NCBI RefSeq assembly: GCF_000374805.1
Contig: NZ_KB895339.1
Coordinates: 140,484-204,483, forward strand
Length of the DNA: 64,000 nt
Direction of reading: 5' to 3'
From: Chitiniphilus shinanonensis DSM 23277
GTDB lineage: Bacteria; Pseudomonadota; Gammaproteobacteria; Burkholderiales; Chitinibacteraceae
The notes beneath the pieces were generated by a model that was given only the letters and a program-made list of their open reading frames with translations, was not told where the DNA came from and made no database searches. A program made the translations under genes and the position numbers. Positions 40,867 through 49,762 of the stretch are shown here, piece after piece. The stretch's first letter is position 1; every line of letters starts with the position of its first letter.

Positions 40867-43800
40867 ATGTCAAGAAAGAACGCAAAAGAAACCAAATCCA
40901 CTGCCAACCCCAGCAAATCCGAGGATTTGCGCTCCCAAGACCCCCACCTCGCCCGAGAGCGCGAGCGTTACGACAGCCCGCTGCCATCGCGGGAATTCAT
41001 TTTCCAATTGGTTGAAGCCGAAAGCGCGCCACTGCCGGTGGACGAGCTGGCGGCGCGCCTGTCGATCACCGCGCAGGAGCGACCGTTCTTCGAGCGGCGC
41101 CTGGCCGCGATGGCGCGCGAAGGCGATCTGATGATCAACCGCAAGGGCGCGCTGTGCCTGCCGCAGAAGGTCGACCTGATCGCGGGGCGGGTGCAGGGGC
41201 ACCCGGACGGCTTCGGCTTCCTGATCCCGGACGACGGCAGCGACGATCTCTACCTCGGCCCCAAGGAAATGGACAAGGTGCTGCACGGCGACCGCGTGCT
41301 GGGGCAGCAGATCGGCTTCGACCGGCGCGGCCGGCGCGAAGGCAAGATCGCCGAGATCCTGGAACGCGCCAACACCACCCTGGTCGGCCGCTTCCGGCTG
41401 GAGCACGGCGTGTCGATCGTCACCGCCGAGGACAAGCGCATCAGCCAGGAAATCCTGGTGCCGCCCAAGGAAACCGGCCGCGCGCGCGCCGGCCAGATCG
41501 TGGTGGTGGAACTGATCCAGCAGCCGGAGCGCCATGTGCAGCCGGTGGGTCGGGTGATCGAGATCCTCGGCAACTACGACGATCCGGGCATGGAGATCGA
41601 GATCGCGCTGCGCAAGCACAACCTGCCGCACGTGTTCTCCGACGAGGCCCAGGCCCAGGCGGCGCTGGTGCCGTCCAAGGTGCGCAAGGCCGACCTCAAG
41701 CCGGTGCAGGGTGTGAAGCGCGAAGACCTGCGCGACCTGCCGCTGGTGACCATCGATGGCGAGACCGCCAAGGATTTCGACGACGCCGTCTACGCCGAGA
41801 AGCGCGGCAAGGGCTGGCGGCTGGTGGTGGCGATCGCCGACGTCAGCCACTACGTGCAGCCGGACGATGCGCTGGATATCACCTCGCGCGAGCGCGGCAA
41901 TTCGGTGTACTTCCCGCGCCGGGTGATCCCGATGCTGCCGGAGGCACTCTCCAACGGCATCTGCTCGCTCAACCCCGACGTGGCGCGGCTGTGCATGGTG
42001 TGCGACATGGAAGTGGGCGCCAAGGGCGCGATCAAGAAATACCGCTTCTACCCGGCGGTGATGCACTCGCAGGCACGGCTGACCTACACCAAGGTGTGGG
42101 ACATGATCGAGCACCCCAAGGGGCCGACCGCCAAGCAGTACAAGAAAGTGCTGCCGCATGTCCAGGAGCTGTACGCGCTGTTCCAGGCGTTCTCCAAGGC
42201 GCGGGCCAAGCGCGGCGCCATCGACTTCGAGACGGTGGAGACCGAGATCCGCTTCGACGATCACGGCAAGATCCGCGAGATCGTGCCGGTGCACCGCAAC
42301 GACGCGCACAAGCTGATCGAGGAGTGCATGCTGGCCGCCAACGTCTGCGCCGCCGACATCCTGATCAAGCACAAGCATCCGGGGCTGTACCGCGTCCACG
42401 AAGGACCCAAGCCCGAGAAACTGGACGTGCTGCGCGAATACCTGCGCACCTGCGGCCTGACGCTGGGTGGCGAGGACGATCCCACCGCCGAGGACTACGC
42501 CAGGCTGTTGCAGCAGATCAAGAGCCGGCCCGACGCCGAGCTGTTGCAGACCATGCTGCTGCGCAGCCTGTCGCAGGCGGTCTACACCCCGGACAACAAG
42601 GGCCACTTCGGCCTGGGCTACCCGGCCTACGCCCATTTCACCTCGCCGATCCGCCGCTATCCCGACCTGCTGGTGCATCGCTCGATCAAGGCGATTCTCG
42701 CCGGCAAGAAGTACAAGCCGTCGCTGAAGTGGGACGCGCTCGGTATCCAGTGCTCGATGACGGAGCGTCGCGCCGACGACGCCAGCCGCGACGTGCTCAA
42801 CTTCCTCAAGTGCTACTACATGCAGGACAAGGTGGGCGAGGTGTTCGAGGGCAGCGTCGCCGCCGTGACCAGCTTCGGCATGTTCGTGCTGCTGGACGAC
42901 CTGTACGTCGAGGGGCTGGTGCACGTGTCCGAGCTGGGCAGTGATTACTTCCACTACGACGAACGCCGCCGCGAGCTGCGCGGCGAGCGCAGCGGCAAGG
43001 TCTACAAGCTCACCGACCGCGTGCGGGTGAAGGTGGTGCGGGTGGACCTGGAAACCAGCAAGATCGACTTCACGCTGGCGCCGCTGGAAGGCGCGCCGGC
43101 CGCGCCCGAGCGCGAGGGGCGTCGCCCCGGCAAGCGCGACGGCAAGGGCCGTGAGCACGATGGCAAGGCCGCGCGTGGCGACGCCGTCGCCATCGGCAAG
43201 GCCCCCGCGCCGGCGGCCCCGCGCAGCGACAGCACGCCGGCCGCCAAGGCCAAGCCATCGCGCAACCGCCGTGGCCGTCAAAAGCAGGCCGAGCAGGCCA
43301 AGGCGCAGCCGCCGCTGACCACCGCTGTAGCGCCGTTGCCGGTCACGCCGCCGGCCGCACCCACCGTGGTGCTCACACCGGCGAGCAGCGCGCCGGCCAA
43401 GCCGCAGCAGGCCAAGGCCCGCGCCACCAGCCCCGCGCCCGCCCAAGCGGCGAAGCCGGCCAAGCCCGCCACCACGGCGGCGCCGACCCCGGCCAAGGCG
43501 CAGGGCAAGCCGAGTCCGGCTGCGCCGAAGGCGCCCAGCCCCGCCAAGACCGCGCCCGTCGCATCGACTGCGCCTTCGCCCAAGCAAGGCGGCGCCGCAC
43601 CGTCGCCTGCCAAAGCCAAGACGCCGAGCGCGTCGGCGCAGTCCGCCACGCCGGCACCGGCCCAGGCTCAAGGCCGGCGTCCTGCCGGCGCCAGGACACC
43701 CAGCGCGGGCAAGACGACCGCTGCGCAGCCCCAGGCCAAGCAGACCGCGCCGGCGCCGAAGGCTTCCAGCCAGAACCAGCCCGCGCCGAGCGCCGCGCCC

Positions 43801-44082
43801 CAGGCCCCAGCGCCGGCCAGGCCGGCCCCTGCCACCAAGGCGGGCGGCAAGCCGGCGCAGGCGGCCACGCCCCAGGCCAAGCCGGTCGACGCGACGACGA
43901 AACCCACGGCAAAATCCGCCCCGCAGGTCGAGCAGCCCGGCCGGCAGCGCGCGCCCAAGCAGGTCGCCGCGCTGTTGTCGGCGCCGACGCCGGCCGCCAA
44001 GCCCGAACCCGCCGCCGAGCCGTCGCCCGCACCGCAGTCGGCACGCCGTCCGCGTCAACGCAAACCGCAAGGATCAGCATGA
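40867..44082 (+). CDS. rnr: Ribonuclease R with an unusually long Ala/Pro/Lys-rich C-terminal tail
   Basis: A 1071-residue 3'-5' exoribonuclease that degrades structured RNA. Order: N-terminal helical/winged region (~35-110), cold-shock domains (~115-280), RNB catalytic domain (~285-620) with VTIDGETAKDFDDAVYAE carrying the metal-binding aspartates and the HFTSPIRRYPDLLVHR motif, S1 domain (~657-735), then a 334-residue low-complexity tail (738-1071) of Ala, Pro, Lys, Gln and Ser. E. coli RNase R has 813 residues, so the tail is about 250 residues longer than usual. ATG 40867 is used; its ribosome binding site is weak. The stop overlaps the GST gene (ATGA). Confidence 0.95.
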   Translation: MSRKNAKETKSTANPSKSEDLRSQDPHLARERERYDSPLPSREFIFQLVEAESAPLPVDELAARLSITAQERPFFERRLAAMAREGDLMINRKGALCLPQKVDLIAGRVQGHPDGFGFLIPDDGSDDLYLGPKEMDKVLHGDRVLGQQIGFDRRGRREGKIAEILERANTTLVGRFRLEHGVSIVTAEDKRISQEILVPPKETGRARAGQIVVVELIQQPERHVQPVGRVIEILGNYDDPGMEIEIALRKHNLPHVFSDEAQAQAALVPSKVRKADLKPVQGVKREDLRDLPLVTIDGETAKDFDDAVYAEKRGKGWRLVVAIADVSHYVQPDDALDITSRERGNSVYFPRRVIPMLPEALSNGICSLNPDVARLCMVCDMEVGAKGAIKKYRFYPAVMHSQARLTYTKVWDMIEHPKGPTAKQYKKVLPHVQELYALFQAFSKARAKRGAIDFETVETEIRFDDHGKIREIVPVHRNDAHKLIEECMLAANVCAADILIKHKHPGLYRVHEGPKPEKLDVLREYLRTCGLTLGGEDDPTAEDYARLLQQIKSRPDAELLQTMLLRSLSQAVYTPDNKGHFGLGYPAYAHFTSPIRRYPDLLVHRSIKAILAGKKYKPSLKWDALGIQCSMTERRADDASRDVLNFLKCYYMQDKVGEVFEGSVAAVTSFGMFVLLDDLYVEGLVHVSELGSDYFHYDERRRELRGERSGKVYKLTDRVRVKVVRVDLETSKIDFTLAPLEGAPAAPEREGRRPGKRDGKGREHDGKAARGDAVAIGKAPAPAAPRSDSTPAAKAKPSRNRRGRQKQAEQAKAQPPLTTAVAPLPVTPPAAPTVVLTPASSAPAKPQQAKARATSPAPAQAAKPAKPATTAAPTPAKAQGKPSPAAPKAPSPAKTAPVASTAPSPKQGGAAPSPAKAKTPSASAQSATPAPAQAQGRRPAGARTPSAGKTTAAQPQAKQTAPAPKASSQNQPAPSAAPQAPAPARPAPATKAGGKPAQAATPQAKPVDATTKPTAKSAPQVEQPGRQRAPKQVAALLSAPTPAAKPEPAAEPSPAPQSARRPRQRKPQGSA

Positions 44083-44714
44083 TCGAATTGATACAGGTGC
44101 CGTTCTCGCACTTCTGCGGCAAGGTCCGCATCGCGCTCAACGAGAAGGGTTTGCCGCACCGCTGCCTGCCGGTGCCCGGCGGCTGGATGGACAGCGCCGA
44201 GTACCGCGCGGTGAACCCGCTCGGGCGCGTGCCGTTCCTGGTCGATGGCGAAGTGCGGCTCGGCGAGTCGCAGGTCATCAACGAATACCTGGAGGAACGC
44301 TACCCGCAGCCATCGCTGATGCCCGAGGCGGCGCAGGCGCGCGCGCGGGTGCGCTGGCTGTGCAGCCTGCACGACAACTACTGCGCGCCGCAGGTCTTCC
44401 GCATTTTCTTCGGCTTGCTCAACGGGCACGCCGCCAACGAGTTCGAGGCCGACTGGCAGGCGGTGCTGCACGCGCTGGACCTGCTGGAAGCGCAGGCGGA
44501 CGACGTGTGGCTGGCGGGGCCCGAGTTCTCGCTCGCCGATTGCGCCTGGGTGCTGAGCTGGATGCACGCGCAGGGGCTGGCCGGCATGCTGGGGCAGCCG
44601 CTCGATGCGCAAGGCCGCTATCCGCGCCTGTCGGCCTGGGCCGAGCGTGCCGCGGCGCGCCCGGCGGTGGCCAGCGTGATGGACGACGCCAAGGCCGCCT
44701 TGGCCAAGCTCTGA
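44079..44714 (+). CDS. Glutathione S-transferase family protein
   Basis: A 211-residue GST: thioredoxin-fold N-domain (IELIQVPFSHFCGKVRIALNEKGLPH; then NPLGRVPFLVDGEVRLGESQVINEYLEERYP with the cis-Pro in VPF and the Glu-Ser glutathione contact GESQVI) and an all-helical C-domain (about 88-211) with LADCAWVLSWM. The class cannot be named; the Ser-His-Phe-Cys near residues 9-13 is where beta/omega-type catalytic residues lie. Its ATG overlaps the rnr stop by 4 bp, implying coupled translation, though no functional tie with RNase R is known. Confidence 0.9.
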   Translation: MIELIQVPFSHFCGKVRIALNEKGLPHRCLPVPGGWMDSAEYRAVNPLGRVPFLVDGEVRLGESQVINEYLEERYPQPSLMPEAAQARARVRWLCSLHDNYCAPQVFRIFFGLLNGHAANEFEADWQAVLHALDLLEAQADDVWLAGPEFSLADCAWVLSWMHAQGLAGMLGQPLDAQGRYPRLSAWAERAAARPAVASVMDDAKAALAKL

Positions 44715-44730
44715 GCGCCACGCTTCAACG

Positions 44731-44755
44731 ACAACGGCCCCGATGGGGCCGTTGT
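44731..44755. terminator. Hairpin between convergent GST and PilZ-like genes
   Basis: ACAACGGCCCC (44731-44741) pairs with GGGGCCGTTGT (44745-44755), loop GAT. No T-run on either side, so terminator function is likely but not certain. Confidence 0.5.
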
Positions 44756-44774
44756 CACGAGTACCGCTGTCGCG

Positions 44775-45125
44775 TCAGCTCGTCCGGCTCAGCGCGCGTT
44801 CCAATACCTTGCGCTGCGCCTCGTCGATCTCGCTGACCCGACATTGCAGGCGGTAACGGCTGCTGCCGCCCATCAAGGTGCAGGCCAGTACCTTGATGGT
44901 GAATTCGGCGTAGACGCGGCTGCGGGCATCGGCGTCGGGCAGTTCCAGGAATGCTTTGAGCTGGGTGCCGTCGCGCAGCGGCTCGTCGATGACGAACACC
45001 GCGCTTTGCAAGGCCACTTCGGTGGCGTGGCCGTAGATGGGTTTGGATTCGCCTTGTCGCAGCAGGGCGGCGCGCCAGCTGACCAGCTTGCGCTGAGCTT
45101 GTAGGGAAGAGGTTGTATCGCTCAT
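44775..45125 (-). CDS. PilZ-domain-like small protein
   Basis: A 116-residue protein whose beta-strand-rich core (LVSWRAALLRQGESKPIYGHATEVALQSAVFVIDEPLRDG, interrupted by turns, then GTQLKAFLELP) follows the layout of PilZ domains, which bind cyclic di-GMP or act in type IV pilus assembly. The canonical RxxxR and D/N-x-S-x-x-G motifs are not visible, so c-di-GMP binding is doubtful; degenerate PilZ proteins exist. ATG 45125 is preferred by homology-like start (MSDTTSSLQAQRKLVSWR), although the ribosome binding site is poor. It is divergent from the gene at 45263. Confidence 0.55.
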   Translation of the reverse strand: MSDTTSSLQAQRKLVSWRAALLRQGESKPIYGHATEVALQSAVFVIDEPLRDGTQLKAFLELPDADARSRVYAEFTIKVLACTLMGGSSRYRLQCRVSEIDEAQRKVLERALSRTS

Positions 45126-45262
45126 AAGACCAAGGCTGGCGCAGGCTTGACGCGATGCCGTGGTAAGCTTGTCGCACGCTTGCGCCCGGTGTTCGGGTGG
45201 AATATTACAGGTGGCCACGCTTTTGCCTGGCCGGCCGCATTTTATCAGGGGAGAAAAAGCCA

Positions 45263-45622
45263 ATGTTCATCGTTGATCGGTCCGCCGCGTTGATCCGGCC
45301 GAAACAACCGTTCCTGGAGTGGCTGAACGCACTGCCGGGCAACGACATCCAGTTGACGCTCGACGACGTCCGCAGCGACTGCACGGTGATCCTGGTGCCC
45401 GAGGCCAGCGAACCGGAGGACGGCATCTCCTATATCGACGACATCGCCGACAAGTTGTTCGAGATGGAACTTGCGTCCTGGGTGGAGGACGAAGCCCTCT
45501 GGCCCCAGAAGCGCAACCTCAAGTTGTTCTGGGAATGGTTCGACGTGGAAATCCACCTGGGCGTCATGGACAGCGTGTCCGAGGACATCCACAACACCCC
45601 GTCGGACCACGGTTATCACTGA
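45263..45622 (+). CDS. Conserved acidic protein of unknown function
   Basis: A 119-residue soluble, acidic protein: MFIVDRSAALIRPKQPFLEWL, then SDCTVILVPEASEPEDGISYIDDIADKLFEMELASW (in two pieces) and LWPQKRNLKLFWEWFDVEIHLGVMDS. I recall similar proteins as conserved hypotheticals in Neisseriales, without known function. GGGGAGAAAAAG stands before ATG 45263, the reason for choosing it over an upstream open frame. It precedes the SIMPL-domain gene by 58 bp and may share its transcript. No enzyme motif or localisation signal was found. Confidence 0.75.
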   Translation: MFIVDRSAALIRPKQPFLEWLNALPGNDIQLTLDDVRSDCTVILVPEASEPEDGISYIDDIADKLFEMELASWVEDEALWPQKRNLKLFWEWFDVEIHLGVMDSVSEDIHNTPSDHGYH

Positions 45623-45680
45623 GGCTTGCTGGCGGCGTGTGCCGCGCGCGTCAGCGGGCAGTACCTTGCAAGGAGAAAAC

Positions 45681-46394
45681 ATGTTCCGTCGTCGTATCGC
45701 ATTGGCCGCGTTGTCCGGTCTGACCATCCTGGGCATGGCCCAGGCCGAGCCGCTCAACTACAACGTCGTCAACCTCGAAGCCTCCGCGCAACGTTCGGTC
45801 AGCAATGACCTCGCCATCGCCACCCTGTTCGTCGAGGTGAACGACGCCGATCCGGCGCGCCTGTCCGGCAAGGTGAACCGCACCCTGGCCGCCGCGCTCA
45901 AGCTGGCCAAGCAGCAGGCCGCGGTGAAGGTGGAAGGCACCGGCTACAGCACCTTCCCGGTGTACAACCCCAAGACCAACCGTGCCGACGGCTGGCGCGG
46001 CCGCGGCGAACTGCGCCTGTCCAGCCGCGACTTCGACACCCTGTCCAAGCTGCTGGGCCAATTGCAGCAGCCGCTCGACGGCGGGCTGTCGCTGCAACTG
46101 GCGCAGGTGAACTACGGCGTGGCCACCGAGACGCGCGACAAGCTGGAGAACGAACTGATCGAAGAAAGCCTGAAGGCGTTCCGCGCGCGCGCCGATCTGG
46201 TCAGCCGCAGCATGGCCAGCAAGGGCTGGCGCCCGGTCAACCTCAACGTGAACACGCAGTCGGCGATGCCGCCGCAGCCGATGTACAAGGCGGTGATGAT
46301 GCGTGCCGAGTCGGCCGACGCCGCGCCGGCCCCCTTGGAAGGCGGCGACAGCAAGGTGACGGTCACCGTCTCCGGCAGCATCCAGGTCGAGTAA
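45681..46394 (+). CDS. SIMPL (DUF541)-domain periplasmic protein
   Basis: A 237-residue exported protein. Signal peptide about 1-22 (RRRIALAALSGLTILGMAQA). The mature part has the SIMPL/DUF541 pattern: NVVNLEASAQRSVSNDLA, YSTFPVYNPKTNRADGWRGRGELRLSSRDF (in two stretches) and ELIEESLKAFRARADLVSRSMASKGWRPVNLNV. SIMPL proteins form ring-like oligomers or serve in oxidative stress (E. coli YggE), but their exact biochemistry is unclear. A strong ribosome binding site AAGGAG precedes ATG 45681. The YgfX-like gene starts 7 bp after its stop. Confidence 0.88.
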   Translation: MFRRRIALAALSGLTILGMAQAEPLNYNVVNLEASAQRSVSNDLAIATLFVEVNDADPARLSGKVNRTLAAALKLAKQQAAVKVEGTGYSTFPVYNPKTNRADGWRGRGELRLSSRDFDTLSKLLGQLQQPLDGGLSLQLAQVNYGVATETRDKLENELIEESLKAFRARADLVSRSMASKGWRPVNLNVNTQSAMPPQPMYKAVMMRAESADAAPAPLEGGDSKVTVTVSGSIQVE

Positions 46395-46401
46395 AACCGC
46401 G

Positions 46402-46812
46402 ATGCACAGCAAGCCGCGAGTGGTCTGCCAGTTCGGGCCCTCGCGGCTTGGTCGTTTCTGGACCTGCGGCATCCACCTTGCCGGTGGCCTGATCGCGCTG
46501 ACCCTGCCCGGCTGGTGGCCGGTTCCGGCGCTGGCCTGGGTGGCGGCGTCGGCCTGGCGCGACCGGTGCGCGGGCTGTGCGACGGGGCAGTTGCGGGCGC
46601 CGGGCGATGGCACGCTGTGGCTGGATCGTGGTGACGGCGAGCGCTTGATCGAGCCGCTGCCCGGATCGCTGATCGGCACGGCGTTGCTGGTGCTGCGCTA
46701 CCGCCAGGGCGGCCGCCGGTGCGCGCTGGTGCTATGGCCGGACTCGGCGCCGGCCCGGTCGCTGCGCCGTTTGCGGGTGTGGCTGCGCTGGCGGGCAACG
46801 GGCTCGCCATGA
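46402..46812 (+). CDS. ygfX: YgfX/CptA-like small membrane protein
   Basis: A 136-residue protein with one or two membrane segments (IHLAGGLIALTLPGWWPVPALAWVAASAW, about 25-53) and a cytoplasmic C-terminal half (LPGSLIGTALLVLRYRQGGRRCALVLWPDSA, then RRLRVWLRWR). This layout and the C-terminal pattern match the YgfX family (135 residues in E. coli), an inner-membrane protein linked to cell-division proteins and, with its partner SdhE/YgfY, to toxin-antitoxin-like behaviour. No SdhE gene is adjacent here, so the pairing is not supported in this window. Start at ATG 46402 lies 7 bp after the SIMPL gene. A terminator follows. Confidence 0.6.
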   Translation: MHSKPRVVCQFGPSRLGRFWTCGIHLAGGLIALTLPGWWPVPALAWVAASAWRDRCAGCATGQLRAPGDGTLWLDRGDGERLIEPLPGSLIGTALLVLRYRQGGRRCALVLWPDSAPARSLRRLRVWLRWRATGSP

Positions 46813-46813
46813 A

Positions 46814-46841
46814 AAACAGGGAGGCAAGCGCCTCCCTGTTT
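46814..46841. terminator. Bidirectional terminator between ygfX-like gene and hmuV
   Basis: AAACAGGGAGGC (46814-46825) pairs perfectly with GCCTCCCTGTTT (46830-46841), loop AAGC, then CGTTT. It ends both the plus-strand genes and the heme operon. Confidence 0.85.
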
Positions 46842-46862
46842 CGTTTGCATCGAGCGCCGCAC

Positions 46863-47648
46863 TCAGTCGAACAGCACCAGCGGGCGGCCGGCGTCGTGCG
46901 GGTGCGGGATCACGCTGGCGGGAATGTGATACACCGCTTGCAGGATGTCGGGGGTCAGCACCTCGGCCGGGGTGCCGCAGGCCACGGTGGCGCCGTCGGC
47001 CAGCAACAGCAGCCGGTCGCACCAGCGCGCCGCCAGGTTGACGTCGTGCAACACCGTCAACACAGCGAGATCGTGCTGGCGCGACAACTGGTGCGCGGCT
47101 TGCAGCAGCGCGTGCTGGTGGCGCGGGTCCAGGCTGGCGGTCGGCTCGTCCAGCAGCAGCGCGCGGCCTTCGGTTGGCGTGCGCGCCGCCAGCACCTGCA
47201 CCAGCACCCGGGCGAACTGCACCCGCTGCTGTTCGCCGCCGGACAGGCGCGGATAGCGCCGCGCCAGGAACTGCGCGCCGTCGGCCAGGGCCAGCGCGTG
47301 CGTCACCAGCGTGTCCACCTCGGCCGGCGACAGCTCCGGGAACGGGTACGCGCCCATCGCCACCACTTCGTTCACCGCCAGGTCGAAGGCCAGCGTCGGC
47401 GATTGCGGCAAGACCGCGCGCCGCCGCGCCAGCACCGCGGAGGGCAGCGCGGCGAGCGGCGTGCCGTCGAGCGCGACGCTGCCCGAATCGGGGTGCAGCT
47501 CGCCGGCCAGCAACGACAGCAGCGACGATTTGCCGGCGCCGTTGGCGCCCAGCACGCCCAGCACCTCGCCATTGGCCAGGGTGAGCGATACGTCGCGCAG
47601 CACGGTACGCCCGCCGCGGGTGCAATGCAGTCGGTCGGCGGCGATCAT
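46863..47648 (-). CDS. hmuV: Heme ABC transporter ATP-binding protein HmuV
   Basis: A 261-residue ABC ATPase: Walker A GANGAGKS (34-41), Q-loop region [14 protein letters not shown], signature LSGGEQQR (135-142), Walker [13 protein letters not shown] and the H-loop in [12 protein letters not shown]. The C-terminal [18 protein letters not shown] is typical of HmuV. It powers import of periplasmic heme through HmuU. Its ATG overlaps the hmuU stop (ATGA), and it is the last gene of the heme operon. Length is normal for HmuV. Confidence 0.95.
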   Translation of the reverse strand: MIAADRLHCTRGGRTVLRDVSLTLANGEVLGVLGANGAGKSSLLSLLAGELHPDSGSVALDGTPLAALPSAVLARRRAVLPQSPTLAFDLAVNEVVAMGAYPFPELSPAEVDTLVTHALALADGAQFLARRYPRLSGGEQQRVQFARVLVQVLAARTPTEGRALLLDEPTASLDPRHQHALLQAAHQLSRQHDLAVLTVLHDVNLAARWCDRLLLLADGATVACGTPAEVLTPDILQAVYHIPASVIPHPHDAGRPLVLFD

Positions 47649-48703
47649 CGGGCACCGCCGCGCGTCAGCAGCCACAGGAAGAACGGCCCGCCCACCAGGG
47701 CGGTGACGATGCCGATCGGCAATTCGGATGGAATCACCACGATGCGCGCCAGCCAGTCCGCCAGCGTCAGCGCCAGGGCGCCGGCGACCAGCGCGTTGGG
47801 CAGCAGCCAGCGATGGTCGGCGCCCAGCGTCAGCCGCACCAGGTGCGGCACCACCAGACCGATGAAGCCGATGGTGCCGGTGGCGGCCACCAGCGGCCCG
47901 ACCAGCAGCGCGGTCAGGATCACCATGCGGCGGCGCAGCGGTCGCAGCGCAAAGCCCAGGTGCTGCGCCTCGCGCTCGCCCAACAGCAGCGCGTTCATGG
48001 CGCGCCAGTGACGCAGCAGCAGCACCGACATCAGCAGCGTCCATGGTCCGAGGAAGGCCAGCAGCGGCCAGCTGGCGCCGGCCAAGCTGCCCAGGTTCCA
48101 GAAGGTGAGGCTGCGCAGCTGCGTATCGTCGGCCAGGTAGGTGAACAGCCCGATCAGCGCCCAGCAGATGGCGTTGATCGCCACCCCGGCCAGCAACAGG
48201 CTGGCCATGCCCTGCTGCATGCGGCCCAGGCGATAGGCCAGCAGCGTGGCGCCCAGCGCGCCGACGAACGCCGCCGGCGCCAGCACCGTGAATTGCTGGA
48301 AGCCCAGCACGATCGCGGCCACCGCGCCCAGCGAGCCGCCCGCCGAGATCCCGATCAGGCCGGGTTCGGCCAGCGGGTTGCGGAACAGCGCCTGCATGGC
48401 GACGCCGGCCAGCGCCAGCCCGCCGCCGCAGACGATGGCGAACAGTACGCGCGGCAGGCGCACTTGCCACAGCACGCTGTGCCACAGCATTTCGTCCGGC
48501 GTGGCCGCGTCGCCGAACAGCAGGCGTGGCAGCGCGGTCCACGGGATGTCCACCGCGCCGCTGGCGGCGGCGGCCAGCGTCGCGCACGCCAGCAGGGCCA
48601 ACAGCCCCAGCAAGGTCTGCATGGCGCGCGGACGCGCGACGGCGCGGGCGGACGAGGGCGCAGCGGCGGGGCGGGAGGAAGCGGAAGCGGTCACGGCTGG
48701 CAT
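47645..48703 (-). CDS. hmuU: Heme ABC transporter permease HmuU (FecCD family)
   Basis: A 352-residue inner-membrane permease with about ten hydrophobic helices. Family motifs: [50 protein letters not shown] (split in several helices) and [27 protein letters not shown] near residue 275, the coupling-helix region that touches HmuV. The N-terminus (first ~27 residues) is Ala/Ser-rich and may be overcalled; MQTLLG at 48622 is the alternative. It begins 7 bp after hmuT and overlaps hmuV by 4 bp. Confidence 0.95.
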   Translation of the reverse strand: MPAVTASASSRPAAAPSSARAVARPRAMQTLLGLLALLACATLAAAASGAVDIPWTALPRLLFGDAATPDEMLWHSVLWQVRLPRVLFAIVCGGGLALAGVAMQALFRNPLAEPGLIGISAGGSLGAVAAIVLGFQQFTVLAPAAFVGALGATLLAYRLGRMQQGMASLLLAGVAINAICWALIGLFTYLADDTQLRSLTFWNLGSLAGASWPLLAFLGPWTLLMSVLLLRHWRAMNALLLGEREAQHLGFALRPLRRRMVILTALLVGPLVAATGTIGFIGLVVPHLVRLTLGADHRWLLPNALVAGALALTLADWLARIVVIPSELPIGIVTALVGGPFFLWLLTRGGAR

Positions 48704-48710
48704 CGTAGCA

Positions 48711-49595
48711 TCATCTCCCGCCGGGCTTGCCGAGGCCGGCCTGCAACTCGGCGAGCGCCTGCGGCAGGCGCGGGCCGAAGCCGAGCAGCAGCAGGTCGTC
48801 CATCACCACCACGCGCCGGTGGCGCGCGGCCGGCGTGGCGGCGATGCCGGGCATGGCCAGCAGCTTGTCCAGACCGCCCAGCGATTCCACGCTCATGCGG
48901 GTGGTGACGATGGCCTCGGGCGCCAGCGCGGCCGCGCCTTCGCCGCCCAGCGGCTTGTAGCCCTGCTGACGGGCCAGCACGTTGGGCGCGCCGGCCAGCT
49001 TGAGCATGGCATCGGCGGCGGTGGCGCTGCCGGCGGCGTCTAGCGTGTTGCCGCCGCGGCTGATCACCACCAGGGTGCGCGGCGCCTTGCCGCCGCGCAG
49101 CGGCTTGAGCCCGACTTCCACCTGCCTCACCAGCGCGCGGCCGTCGTCGCGCAGACCGAGCGCGGCGGCGACGCCGTGGATGCGTTGCTCCAGCGCCGGC
49201 AACGTCGGGTCGGACGGCAGCACGATCACCCGCCGGCCCAGCCGACGCAATTGCTCGATCGCCTCGGGCGGGCCGGCCTGGTCGGAGGCCAGGATCAGGT
49301 CGGGCTTCAGCGCGACCACGCCTTCCACCGAGAAGGTACGGTAGTAGCCCACCTTGGGCAGTGCTCGCGCAGCGGCCGGATAGATGCTGGATTGGTCGGC
49401 ACCCACCAGTTGCGCGCCGCCGCCCAGGGCATAGGCGATCTCGGTCAGGCCGCCGCCCAGCACCACCACGCGCTGCGGCGCGGGGGCGGCCCCCGCCAGC
49501 AGCGGCAGCGCCAGCGCGGCCAGGGCCAGCCGGTCGGCGAGTCGTCGCAGTGGCTTCGCGCCAGCGAACACGCGGAAAAGCCAGTCAGCAATCAT
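48711..49595 (-). CDS. hmuT: Periplasmic heme-binding protein HmuT
   Basis: A 294-residue substrate-binding protein of the heme/cobalamin ABC type. N-terminal basic stretch then signal peptide (about 20-37, LALAALALPLLAGAAPA). The mature domain starts PQRVVVLGGGLTEIAYALGGG and contains VGYYRTFSVEGVVALKPDLILAS, with a Tyr pair near position 104 where HmuT proteins hold heme iron. It carries heme from the outer-membrane receptor to HmuUV. AAAGAGGT lies eight bases before the ATG at 49595. Its ATG overlaps the stop of the small ORF upstream. Confidence 0.93.
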   Translation of the reverse strand: MIADWLFRVFAGAKPLRRLADRLALAALALPLLAGAAPAPQRVVVLGGGLTEIAYALGGGAQLVGADQSSIYPAAARALPKVGYYRTFSVEGVVALKPDLILASDQAGPPEAIEQLRRLGRRVIVLPSDPTLPALEQRIHGVAAALGLRDDGRALVRQVEVGLKPLRGGKAPRTLVVISRGGNTLDAAGSATAADAMLKLAGAPNVLARQQGYKPLGGEGAAALAPEAIVTTRMSVESLGGLDKLLAMPGIAATPAARHRRVVVMDDLLLLGFGPRLPQALAELQAGLGKPGGR

Positions 49596-49762
49596 GGATA
49601 AGTACCTCTTTCGAGCAAAGCGAGGCCCCTCGCGGCGGCGAGGGCGGGGGGAGTGGGATCGAATGGCGCGTGCGCCGCTGCCGGTGCCCCAAAGCCGTTG
49701 CGCGCCCGGCTTTGCCGGGGGCTGGCATCGAGGCGCCTCATCGCCGATGTGGGATGTGTCAT
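49592..49762 (-). CDS. Possible 56-residue protein overlapping hmuS and hmuT (uncertain)
   Basis: An open frame of 56 codons fills the whole hmuS-hmuT gap. Its ATG overlaps the hmuS stop (ATGA at 49762-49759) and its stop overlaps the hmuT ATG (ATGA at 49595-49592), so both junctions look translationally coupled. It begins MTHPTSAMRRLDASPRQSR and ends GLALLERGTYP, with an Ala/Pro-rich middle. It does not resemble HemP. Against coding: biased Arg/Ala/Pro composition as in chance GC-rich frames, and two strong hairpins inside (CCCGGC/GCCGGG, CCCTCGC/GCGAGGG) that suggest an untranslated spacer. Confidence 0.35.
   Translation of the reverse strand: MTHPTSAMRRLDASPRQSRARNGFGAPAAAHAPFDPTPPALAAARGLALLERGTYP

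Noticed and set aside
40870..44070. 1066-codon minus-strand frame opposite rnr
   Set aside because: Leu/Arg/Gly-biased, no motif; rnr is unambiguous on the plus strand. Its length comes from GC-rich third positions.
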